Below, piece by piece: positions 34,156 to 42,080 of a DNA stretch of 55,964 nt. The stretch comes from JAJRPT01 sp964465945. Its GTDB lineage: Bacteria > Bacteroidota > Ignavibacteria > Kapaibacteriales > UBA2268. Within the stretch, counting starts at the first letter, position 1. Each line of letters opens with the position of its first letter. The position numbers were made by a program, and so were the translations under genes. A model generated the notes under the pieces. It did not search any database. It saw only the letters and a program-made list of their open reading frames with translations, and was not told the DNA's origin. The stretch is taken from the NCBI GenBank assembly GCA_964465945.1, contig CAYXMM010000017.1, forward strand, positions 1 through 55,964. The letters run 5' to 3'.

Positions 34156-35000
34156 TATTTATTTTCTCCATTTATTAATAAAAAAGCATCCTCATAACTC
34201 ATTCCCGAATTATGTTGCATATATTCGAGCAACCTTAAATGCTCATTTAATCTATTTTTATTTGTATTAGTGTACTCTGTATAACTATTATTTATTTTTA
34301 TTTTATCATATATTGTATTTTCTAAATCATTATTATAAAAAGAATATAAAAATACTTTTAAATTATTTATTATTTTATCATCATTTATTTCGTTGAATAA
34401 ACTTAATAATATTTTATTCTGAATTTCATTTAATTTAATTTTTCCATTTAATTCCTCAATAAATAAATTATTTTTAACATTATTTAATTCATCATTTAAT
34501 TTATTCTTTTCATAAATAATATTATTTAATTCGTTATTTAAAAAATCATTTTTATTAATTAATTCAACAAATTCAGAACTAATATTTTTATCATAATTCA
34601 ACTCTAAAAACTCGCTTTCGTTAAAAGCAACATTTTTCAAACCTTTTACTGCTGGCGACATCGCCCCAAGAAGCCCTATATGTCTCAACATCAAATCGCT
34701 ATACAAAGCAATCGACACCTTTTTAAATCGTCCATCGCCAATTTCTTTCACCAACTCAGACGACACATCTTTCAACTTCGCAAGTAAAATATCCCCCTTT
34801 CGCTGCAACTTCTCAACCCAGCCATAAGCTGGCTCATCACTCCCTGGATGACCTTTCACCAAAGGCGCCTCATACGAATCCGATTTTCCAACTTGCGAAT
34901 TATACTTACTCACAATCTCATCTATATCCTCAATGGAATAATTATTCTTCTGACCCTTTGAATCCGTATGCTCTCCACTCCGAAAAATCTCTATCCACAT
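34155..35000 (-). CDS. Phage head maturation protease/scaffold (Mu gpI-like)
   Basis: About 281 residues. The N-terminal protease domain has WIEIFRSGEHTDSKGQK, APLVKGHPGSDEPAYGWVEKL (the GHP and YGWVE segments typical of Mu-like proteases) and KKVSIALYSD, with a candidate catalytic Ser. The C-terminal part (about 145-260) is Asn/Lys/Glu-rich coiled coil, as expected for a fused scaffold. I start at ATG 35000 because a GGAGA ribosome site lies nine bases upstream; an in-frame ATG at 35021 lacks one. First gene of the module. Confidence 0.8.
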   Translation of the reverse strand: MWIEIFRSGEHTDSKGQKNNYSIEDIDEIVSKYNSQVGKSDSYEAPLVKGHPGSDEPAYGWVEKLQRKGDILLAKLKDVSSELVKEIGDGRFKKVSIALYSDLMLRHIGLLGAMSPAVKGLKNVAFNESEFLELNYDKNISSEFVELINKNDFLNNELNNIIYEKNKLNDELNNVKNNLFIEELNGKIKLNEIQNKILLSLFNEINDDKIINNLKVFLYSFYNNDLENTIYDKIKINNSYTEYTNTNKNRLNEHLRLLEYMQHNSGMSYEDAFLLINGENK

Positions 35001-35227
35001 TATAAAAATCTCCTTTTTCATTAATTTAAAATAAATTTACAATGCGAAATTAAAGCAAGCATTTAACACAATAAACTCAACAATAATTAAATAAAATAAA
35101 AATAAATTATAATTAATTTATAAAATATGAGGTGCTGAATTTACACCTTCGACTCCGTCCCAGCGCATAAATAACCCTATCTTCCCTTGCGTGCATTATC
35201 CGCTGGCTAATTGCCGACTCTCTCAAA

Positions 35228-35312
35228 ATTCCCCTCTCTTAGAGGGGTGGCAGCGAAGCTGACGGGGTGTCTATCTTCAAACCCTCCCTTTCGGGGAGGA
35301 TTTAGGATGAGG
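35228..35312. repeat. Composite palindromic repeat R2+R3, copy 1
   Basis: An R2 hairpin (CCCCTCT/AGAGGGG plus GCAGCGAAGC and GACGGGG) is joined to an R3 hairpin (CCCTCCC/GGGGAGG). The 637-base gap 35022-35658 between the phage module and the IIG enzyme contains no gene, only this element, its second copy and R1-like GC-rich scraps. Confidence 0.75.
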
Positions 35313-35424
35313 ATTCCCATCTCTCAATCCGTTTACTCCGTAATTCTGAACTCTCCCGGCACTCAGAGCCAAGCATAGAATCCAGTCAAATATTCAAAAA
35401 TACTCGCATTTTCTCAAAATCCTA

Positions 35425-35510
35425 ATTCCCCTCTATTAGAGGGGTGGCAGCGAAGCCGGCGGGGTGTCTGTCTTCAAGTCCTCCCTTTCGGGGAGGGCAT
35501 GGGTGGGGTT
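35425..35510. repeat. Composite palindromic repeat R2+R3, copy 2
   Basis: Same order and spacing as 35228-35312, with several substitutions. The R3 part ends GGGTGGGG. Two diverged copies in direct orientation ~200 bases apart. Confidence 0.75.
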
Positions 35511-35658
35511 GCCAGTTTATCATTTCCAGCATAGCCGAAGCATCAAGGCAATAGGTGAATTTTTCGCCGAAACAAACCAATCAATCTTTCAACATTTTCA
35601 TAGTCTTACATTTATTTTTTTAAATTTGCAATAAATTATATTTACAAATTCTGAAATT

Positions 35659-38097
35659 ATGTCATATAAAAATATTCTCGAAGAAGAACTTAAAAATAAA
35701 GTCGCACAAGACATCTTCTGGCAATTCGACTGCACCAGAATTATCGGTAAAGTTGACTTCTGTGTCGCTCCAATTACAGGAGCCCTCCACCACGGGGAGG
35801 GTTTGGGTGGGGTTTCCCAATCCCTACTCTGGGCTGAAGCTAAAAAAGATAAGTCGGATGTCTATAATTCCATTTCGCAACTAATTCTAACTATCGGGAA
35901 AGCAAGAACTTTCGATAAATTTCTGCCACCACCTTTTCTTGGGGCTTTCGATGCCGAAAAAATTGCTTTTGTGCCATATAATGAAATCGCTGATATTTTC
36001 TATTTAAATGATTTTAATTGGAATGTAACACCTTCCGATTATGAATCCAAAGAGTTTAAACTAATTTTAAATAAAGTTAAGAGTATTCTGGATAAAGAAG
36101 CATTCATTTTTTATTATGAAAAAGATGAAAAACAACTGCAAAAATTCATACGGCTTAATTTTATTGAAGGTAAATTTGGAATTACTAAAATTAAAATCGA
36201 TAAAAATAACTTTATGGTAATCTACAACAAATGGGTCCAAGAAGTAAAAGAATCCATCCTTGTGAATTGGGATAAAGCAAAGCAAAGTGGCATTATTGAT
36301 GGGGATTTTTACCTTGCGGATATTTTATCTGAAGATAATAAAACGCTGAAAGATAAACTTCACGTTTTGCTTATTAAAGACCATTACGAGCTTGATAGAA
36401 AAATCGATGAATCGGGCTTTTCGTCTATTAAATCTGTTGGTTTCAGAGATGAGCAAACGGCACATACGCAATTTTGGAATAAATACCAGCGACCACCTCT
36501 TGAGGAATATTGGGAATATATCGTTAGCCGTAGAGACTTACTTGTTCCGCAAGATATTCGCGAAAGAAAAGGCAGCTTTTATACTCCGCAAATTTGGGTG
36601 GAACTCTCCCAAAAATATATCGCCGATGTTCTCGGCGAAAATTGGCAGGATGAATATTACATCTGGGATTGTGCCGCTGGAACAGGAAACTTACTTGCAG
36701 GGCTGACGAACAAATATAATATTTGGGCTTCTACACTTGATAAGCAAGACGTGGACGTAATGCACGATAGAATTGACAACGGGGCGAACCTACTCAAAAG
36801 CCATGTTTTCCAATTCGATTTCCTCAATGATGATTTCACCAAACTACCAGATGAATTGCAAAAAATAATAAATGACCCAGAAAAAAGAAAAAAACTTGTT
36901 ATCTATATTAATCCGCCTTATAAAAGAGGATTAGGTGTTGCAAATACTAAATGGCATATAGATGAAATAGGCGGTGCTAAAGATGAACTTTTTGCTCAAT
37001 TTTTGTATAGAATTAAACTCGAATTTAATAATTGTATAATTGCTGAGTTTTCAAAATTAAAAATATTTCAAGATCCTGATTTTAAACCTTTTTTAAAATT
37101 GTTTAATTCTAAATTGGAAAAAATGTTTATTGTACCTGCGAATAGTTTTGATAATGTTAAAGGTGAATTTCCAATTGGTTTCAAAATTTGGAATTTAAAA
37201 TATGAATATAATAATAGTTTAATAAGTGCAGATGTTTTCAATAAAGACAATACATTTTTTGGAATAAAATTTATATATAATTATGAAAAAGATATTTTTA
37301 TTAATAATTGGATTAATTTATTTTGTAAAAAAAATGATAAAGAAATTATAGCTCATTTGAATTCAAAAGCAAATGATTTTCAGCATCAAAATAGGATAAT
37401 AATTGGGCATTCATCAATTTTATCGAAAGGTGATTTTCATAAGACTATAAATCCTTATAATTTGTTAGTAATAAGTGTTTATTTCACTGTAAGACATTGT
37501 ATTGAAGCTGATTGGCTTAATGATAGAGACCAATTTTTATATCCAAATGAAAAATGGGAACAAGATTTAGAATTTCAAAGTGATTGTTTAACATTTACTT
37601 TATTTGATAGTCAAAATAGAATAACATCTTCAGAAGGTACAAACCACTGGATACCATTCACAGAGGACGAAGTAGGTGCACAAGAGAAATTCGAGAGTCA
37701 TTTTATGACCGACTTCATCGCAGGCAAACTCCAACCCGAGAGCAGCGACGACCTCTTCACCGAACAAAAAGAAGCCAAGCCACTCGAATTTTCCGCAGAA
37801 GCAAAAGCCGTCTTCGATGCTGGGCGTGAACTCTGGCGCTACTACCATACACAAAATTTCCAATCACCCTCCCCTACGGGGAGGGCAGGGGTGGGGTCTG
37901 GGTCAGAATACAACCCCAACGTCTCACTCTACGACATCCGCGAACACTTCCAGGGACGCAACGACAAAGGGCGAATGAACAGCAAAAGCGACGACGAAAC
38001 CTACATGCGATTAATCCAAGATTTACGAAGTAAATTAAAAACATTAGCAAAGAAAATCGAACCCAAAGTATATGAGTACGGGTTTTTGAAGAAATAA
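35659..38097 (+). CDS. Type IIG restriction-modification enzyme (nuclease + adenine methyltransferase)
   Basis: An 812-residue single-chain enzyme. The N-terminal PD-(D/E)XK nuclease has D33 (GKVDFCV) and E60-A-K62 (LLWAEAKK). The helical connector leads to an N6-adenine methyltransferase with motif X RKGSFYTPQIW (about 304-314), motif I DCAAGTGN (338-345) and the catalytic NPPY (419-422), then a target-recognition region and a C-terminal YEYGFLKK. Two GC-rich palindromic elements are inserted in frame, at residues ~42-52 (35783-35815) and ~735-750 (37867-37902). The first separates the nuclease Asp from the ExK pair, so cleavage activity may be altered. First gene of a three-gene operon. Confidence 0.85.
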   Translation: MSYKNILEEELKNKVAQDIFWQFDCTRIIGKVDFCVAPITGALHHGEGLGGVSQSLLWAEAKKDKSDVYNSISQLILTIGKARTFDKFLPPPFLGAFDAEKIAFVPYNEIADIFYLNDFNWNVTPSDYESKEFKLILNKVKSILDKEAFIFYYEKDEKQLQKFIRLNFIEGKFGITKIKIDKNNFMVIYNKWVQEVKESILVNWDKAKQSGIIDGDFYLADILSEDNKTLKDKLHVLLIKDHYELDRKIDESGFSSIKSVGFRDEQTAHTQFWNKYQRPPLEEYWEYIVSRRDLLVPQDIRERKGSFYTPQIWVELSQKYIADVLGENWQDEYYIWDCAAGTGNLLAGLTNKYNIWASTLDKQDVDVMHDRIDNGANLLKSHVFQFDFLNDDFTKLPDELQKIINDPEKRKKLVIYINPPYKRGLGVANTKWHIDEIGGAKDELFAQFLYRIKLEFNNCIIAEFSKLKIFQDPDFKPFLKLFNSKLEKMFIVPANSFDNVKGEFPIGFKIWNLKYEYNNSLISADVFNKDNTFFGIKFIYNYEKDIFINNWINLFCKKNDKEIIAHLNSKANDFQHQNRIIIGHSSILSKGDFHKTINPYNLLVISVYFTVRHCIEADWLNDRDQFLYPNEKWEQDLEFQSDCLTFTLFDSQNRITSSEGTNHWIPFTEDEVGAQEKFESHFMTDFIAGKLQPESSDDLFTEQKEAKPLEFSAEAKAVFDAGRELWRYYHTQNFQSPSPTGRAGVGSGSEYNPNVSLYDIREHFQGRNDKGRMNSKSDDETYMRLIQDLRSKLKTLAKKIEPKVYEYGFLKK
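35783..35815 (+). repeat. R3 palindromic element inserted in frame in the IIG nuclease domain
   Basis: CCCTCCACCACGGGGAGGG followed by GGGTGGGG. It translates without a stop as ALHHGEGLGGV, between nuclease residues D33 and E60. It matches the intergenic R3 family. Confidence 0.85.
37867..37902 (+). repeat. R3 palindromic element inserted in frame near the IIG C-terminus
   Basis: CCCTCCCCTACGGGGAGGG followed by a GGGGTGGGG tail. It translates as roughly SPSPTGRAGVGSGS between YYHTQNFQ and YNPNVSLYDI. Confidence 0.85.
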
Positions 38098-38112
38098 GAA
38101 AGGAGAGGGAGA

Positions 38113-39090
38113 ATGAAAGAATTTTTTAAATATATGGAAACTTTAGATGAAAGTAAAGTTTATAAAGAAGAATTTGGTAATCATTCTTTAATTGAATTTA
38201 AACCAAAAATTGAGGAATTGAAAGATAAGCTTGAAATAATTAAAGAATTTCAAAATGATTTTATTGAACAAAGTTTAAATAGTAGAATAAATTCAATTTT
38301 TAATCAGTTTAAGTATTTGTTTGAAGATCTAATTAAAAGTAACGAGAATAATTTTGCTGAGAAAAAAAATCAATTTATAAATGGTTTTAAAACAAATTTT
38401 CATCAATTTGATGAAATATTTCCATTTTTTGCTGTTAAAAAATTATATAAAGATGGATTTGTTAGTAACAATGATATTTTGTTTAAAGTAAAATCACTTC
38501 AATTAGAATTAGAAAAAATAGAACAATTAAAAAATGTTATTCAAAATAAATTTGTTGAAAAACAAATTGAATTTGATTCTCATGTAGAAACAAAAATATC
38601 TGAAATAAGAAAAACCTCTTCAAAAATATCTATAAAAGTTGCACAAGATGAATTTAAAAATGCAATTGATAGGATTAAGAAAAATATAAAAATATGGAGT
38701 TTTATATCAGGTGGATTGACAGTTTCAATTATTGTACTACTAATTGTTTTTTATTGTATTTCAGATTTTAGTAGTTCAAATTATATATACCAAGCAATTT
38801 ACAAAATATCAATAGTAGGTTTTCTTGCAACTTTACTGACTTATTCATTGAAGATATTAAAATCGAATATTCATTTAAAAGAGGCAAATTACCATAAACA
38901 AGTAATGACAAACAGTTTAAAAGCATTTGTAGAATCTGGTTCAACAAATGAGCAACGAGATTTAATTTTAATAAAAATACTAGAATCTCTAACAAACTTT
39001 GGTAATACTGGATTGGTAGAACAGAGTTCAGAATCTAATCAAAAAATGACTTTTGAGTATTTAACAAAATATTTAAGTGATAATAAATAA
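38113..39090 (+). CDS. Coiled-coil protein with two membrane segments (putative defence protein)
   Basis: 325 residues, not recognised. The N-terminal ~190 residues are long charged helices/coiled coil (KIEELKDKLEIIKEF ... LQLELEKIEQLKNVI). Two membrane spans follow (about 195-215 and 230-249). A helical C-terminus contains QVMTNSLKAFVESGSTNEQRDLILIKILES, a pattern seen after membrane hairpins in proteins of defence islands. The ribosome site AGGAGAGGG lies just upstream, 15 bases after the IIG stop. Its stop overlaps the HNH gene start by one base. It may be a membrane sensor or effector working with the HNH nuclease; this is inference. Confidence 0.6.
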   Translation: MKEFFKYMETLDESKVYKEEFGNHSLIEFKPKIEELKDKLEIIKEFQNDFIEQSLNSRINSIFNQFKYLFEDLIKSNENNFAEKKNQFINGFKTNFHQFDEIFPFFAVKKLYKDGFVSNNDILFKVKSLQLELEKIEQLKNVIQNKFVEKQIEFDSHVETKISEIRKTSSKISIKVAQDEFKNAIDRIKKNIKIWSFISGGLTVSIIVLLIVFYCISDFSSSNYIYQAIYKISIVGFLATLLTYSLKILKSNIHLKEANYHKQVMTNSLKAFVESGSTNEQRDLILIKILESLTNFGNTGLVEQSSESNQKMTFEYLTKYLSDNK

Positions 39091-39896
39091 TGAAAAAAAA
39101 TAGATCTTATAGTCAACCAATTATAAAAGAATTATTTGCAAAAAATGGTATGCTTTGTTGTAATCCTGAATGTCTTGCTAATATTTTTCCAAATAATATT
39201 TTAATTGGAATTATTGCACATATTAGAGATTTAAATAAGTATACCGAAAGATTTGATGAAAAATATAATGAAAAAGAATTAAATAATTCAGAAAATTTAA
39301 TTGTAATATGTCCTAATTGTCATGCCTTGATTGATAAAGATTCAAAAAATTATTCTATTGAAAAATTAGAAGAATGGAAACTAAAAAGAGAAAAGTATCT
39401 TTTAAACATGGAATCCTTTAATATTAATCAAATATTTGAACTAAATAAACAAATTAAATGTTTTGTAAAAAACATTAAAGAAATTCATAATACAATTAAT
39501 GATGATTATCCGAAAGTTGAAATTAAATTTAATAAAAAACCAATCTTTTATTACAAAAAAATTGAGGAAATAATTAAAAATTTAGAGGATATATCAAGAA
39601 ATCTATATGATTCAGACGTTAAAATTGAAAAAGATGCTATTGAAATACTAGACAATATAAATTGGAATAAAGAGGAATATTTTAAAATTGAATATTATAA
39701 TAACAAACTAATTAATAGGAACTTTGAGACGCTAAACATGGCTATTCCTAATAGGCTTACTTATTTATCAATGAACTATAAATTATTAATTTTGGAATTA
39801 ATACAAATCAAAAAAAATAAAGATTATGAAAAAGTTATAAATAAAATAAAACTTGATTTAAAAAAAGAAATAGAAACTAAAATGTTAGTAGATTAG
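39090..39896 (+). CDS. HNH endonuclease
   Basis: A 268-residue protein with an N-terminal HNH/treble-clef nuclease. Zinc cysteines lie in LCCNPEC (23-28) and ICPNCH (C74, C77), and the catalytic His is probably H44 in IIAHIRDLN; SENLIVICPNCHALID is the classic second half. The remaining ~170 residues are helical with no recognised domain and may sense or bind a partner. TAATG coupling to the membrane coiled-coil gene implies a two-protein unit downstream of the IIG enzyme. Target (DNA or RNA, phage or self) unknown. Confidence 0.75.
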   Translation: MKKNRSYSQPIIKELFAKNGMLCCNPECLANIFPNNILIGIIAHIRDLNKYTERFDEKYNEKELNNSENLIVICPNCHALIDKDSKNYSIEKLEEWKLKREKYLLNMESFNINQIFELNKQIKCFVKNIKEIHNTINDDYPKVEIKFNKKPIFYYKKIEEIIKNLEDISRNLYDSDVKIEKDAIEILDNINWNKEEYFKIEYYNNKLINRNFETLNMAIPNRLTYLSMNYKLLILELIQIKKNKDYEKVINKIKLDLKKEIETKMLVD

Positions 39897-39939
39897 AATA
39901 ATTAAACAATACTTACACTCTTCAAACACAAAAGATTGT

Positions 39940-40885
39940 GCGGTGAAAGGGAAACCAAATCTTCGATTTGTGGGGTTTGGGGTGGTTTTTGTCTGCTATT
40001 GATATAAAACTCCGCTGGAGTTTAAAAAGATGCACTTATAACAAAATACAAATAAATGTATTAGAGCTGCGTAGCAGTTCAATATCAATAGAAAAGAAAA
40101 AACAAAACACCCTGCTCCGTAGGAGTAGAACAAAAGAACTAAAACCTTCCGAAGCTTTGAAACCCTTCGGAAGGTTAAGAATGGGTAATTATTCAACAAA
40201 CTCCCACCCTTCAACCAGAAAATCTAGGGCGATGAGAGGGAAACCAAATCTTCGATTTGTGGGGTTTGGGGTGGTTTTTGTCTGCTATTGATATAAAACT
40301 CCGCTGGAGTTTAAAAAGATGCACTTATAACAAAATACAAATAAATGTATTAGAGCTGCGTAGCAGTTCAATATCAATAGAAAAGAAAAAACAAAACACC
40401 CTGCTCCGTAGGAGTAGAACAAAAAACTAAAACCTTCCGAAGCTTTCAATACGCTCGGTAGATTAAGAATAGGTAATTATTCAACGAACCCCCACCCTTA
40501 ACCCCAAAATCTAGGGCGATGAAAGGGAAGGCAAATCTTCGATTTGTGGGGTTTGCGGTGGTTTTTGACTGCTATTGATATAAAACTCCGCTGGAGTTTA
40601 AAAAGATGCACTTATAACAAAATACAAATAAATGTATTAGAGCTGCGTAGCAGTTCAATATCAATAGAAAAGAAAAAACAAAACACCCTGCTCCGTAGGA
40701 GTAGAACAAAAAACTAAAACCTTCCGAAGCTTTCAATACGCTCGGTAGATTAAGAATAGGTAATTATTCAACGAACCCCCACCCTTAACCCCAAAATCTA
40801 GGGCGATGAAAGGGAAGGCAAATCTTCGATTTGTGGGGTTTGCGGTGGTTTTTGACTGCTATTGATATAAAACTCCGCTGGAGTT
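39940..40885 (+). repeat. Macro-satellite: ~287-bp direct tandem repeat, about 3.3 copies
   Basis: The landmark CTTCGATTTGTGGGGTTTG occurs at 39961, 40250, 40537 and 40824 (periods 289, 287, 287). Each unit contains several GC-rich hairpins (ACTCCGCTGGAGT, GCTGCGTAGCAG, CTCCGTAGGAG, and the R4 pair CCTTCCGAAG/CTTCGGAAGG) separated by AT-rich DNA. Units 2-4 are nearly identical and unit 1 is more diverged. The gap 39897-41007 has no credible gene; an apparent 107-codon frame is made of repeat sequence. Confidence 0.9.
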
Positions 40886-41007
40886 ATTGGGTAATTTGCT
40901 TGGCAAATTAGAATTTTTGGACTGGATATTTCGCTACGCTCAATAAGACGGGTAACACTTCGTCTAAGTTTGTACGAAGATTATGTGAACAAAAAATATA
41001 AAATATT

Positions 41008-41850
41008 ATGAAAAAAGAACTAATATACAAACTAACAGAAAACTTTGAAGATTCTGCACATAAAACCGAAGAAGGAATAGAATTTTGGCTCGCAAGAGAC
41101 TTACAACACTTGCTCGGATATGACAAATGGGACAATTTTAAGAACGTAATAAATAAAGCAAAAACCGCTTGCGAAATTTCAAATCAATCTATTTTAGACC
41201 ATTTTGCCGACGTCGGGAAAATGGTCAGCATTGGTTCAGGTGCCGAAAAAGAAGTAGATGATTTAATGCTAACTCGTTACGCTTGTTACCTAATTGCACA
41301 AAATGGCGACCCCAAAAAACAAGAAATCTCCTTTGCTCAAACTTACTTTGCTGTTCAAACGCGCAAAGCAGAAATTATAGAGCAAAACATTTTAGAATCA
41401 GAAAGAGTTAATGCAAGACACAAACTTTCACAAACCGAAAAAGAACTTTCAAGCGTAATTTACCAACAAACAGGCGATAATCAAAACTTTGCAATCATCA
41501 GAAGTAAAGGCGACCAAGCGCTATTTAATCACTCAACCCAACAAATGAAAGTTAAATATGGAATAAAAGACAAACCAATCGCTGATTTTATGCCGACCAT
41601 TTTACTAAAAGCAAAAGATTTTGCAACTGAGATAACAATCCACAATGCAAAAGAAAACAAGATGACCACAGAAAAACAAATATCAAACGAACATATAACA
41701 AACAATAAATCTGTAAGAAATACATTATTATCAAGAGGAATAGTCCCAGAAAATCTTGCACCTGAAGAAGACATTAAAAAAGTAGAAAGAAAACTAAATA
41801 GTGAAAGCAAAAAAACACTTAAAAATGATAATAAATTCAAGAATAAGTAA
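41008..41850 (+). CDS. dinD: DNA-damage-inducible protein D
   Basis: A 280-residue DinD homologue. In E. coli it is an SOS-induced inhibitor of RecA filament activity. Family features: TEEGIEFWLARDLQHLLGYDKWDNFKNVINKA (Bro-N-like domain), DLMLTRYACYLIAQNGDP, and the helical ESERVNARHKLSQTEKELSSVIYQQTG. Sequence and length match well. It lies between the macro-repeat and the stump of a second IIG gene, so it arrived with or within a rearranged defence island. An SOS operator is not evident upstream. Confidence 0.87.
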   Translation: MKKELIYKLTENFEDSAHKTEEGIEFWLARDLQHLLGYDKWDNFKNVINKAKTACEISNQSILDHFADVGKMVSIGSGAEKEVDDLMLTRYACYLIAQNGDPKKQEISFAQTYFAVQTRKAEIIEQNILESERVNARHKLSQTEKELSSVIYQQTGDNQNFAIIRSKGDQALFNHSTQQMKVKYGIKDKPIADFMPTILLKAKDFATEITIHNAKENKMTTEKQISNEHITNNKSVRNTLLSRGIVPENLAPEEDIKKVERKLNSESKKTLKNDNKFKNK

Positions 41851-41852
41851 AG

Positions 41853-41930
41853 ATGGATCCAAAAATCTATAAACATGGCTTTTTGAAGGGGGCGAAGGTA
41901 AATGTACTCTTCTACTCCGCTCAGGATTAA
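41853..41930 (+). pseudogene. C-terminal stump of a second type IIG enzyme gene
   Basis: Directly after the dinD stop a short frame reads MDPKIYKHGFLKGAK and ends at TAA 41928-41930. Its first 12 residues align with the last residues of the IIG enzyme at 35659-38097 (IEPKVYEYGFLKK). Everything upstream of this tail is missing and replaced by dinD. The rest of 41931-42080 shows nothing coding. Confidence 0.5.
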
Positions 41931-42080
41931 AAATTTGCCTTCCCCTGTTGAAAATGCCCTTTAGGGCTATGGTTGAAAAAAGAGCAACCCAAGCTACTAC
42001 TTAATCACCTATAAATTTATAATACTTTTAAAACTTATTATTCATAATTTTGTATAATATTTTTTAAAATTTGGTTAGAA

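Larger units (their letters stand above)
29823..35000 (-). mobile_element. Mu-like phage head module (prophage remnant or domesticated element)
   Basis: Nine minus-strand genes with one-base to ~50-base overlaps or short gaps. Order: protease/scaffold, major capsid protein, cement protein, DUF1320 protein, small membrane protein, CHAP-like lysin, hypothetical, anchored protein, DUF935 portal. Base composition is very AT-rich and Shine-Dalgarno sites are stronger than for neighbouring host genes. No terminase, tail, integrase or MuA/MuB transposase is in or next to the cluster, and the portal is last rather than first. All nine frames look intact. Confidence 0.8.

Noticed and set aside
29823..35000. 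Complete Mu-like prophage
   Set aside because: No MuA/MuB, terminase, tail or host-end repeats are seen; only the head and lysis-type genes are present.
39968..40291. A 107-codon open frame as a real gene
   Set aside because: It lies wholly in the ~287-bp tandem repeat, encodes low-complexity basic sequence and is not maintained in the other units.
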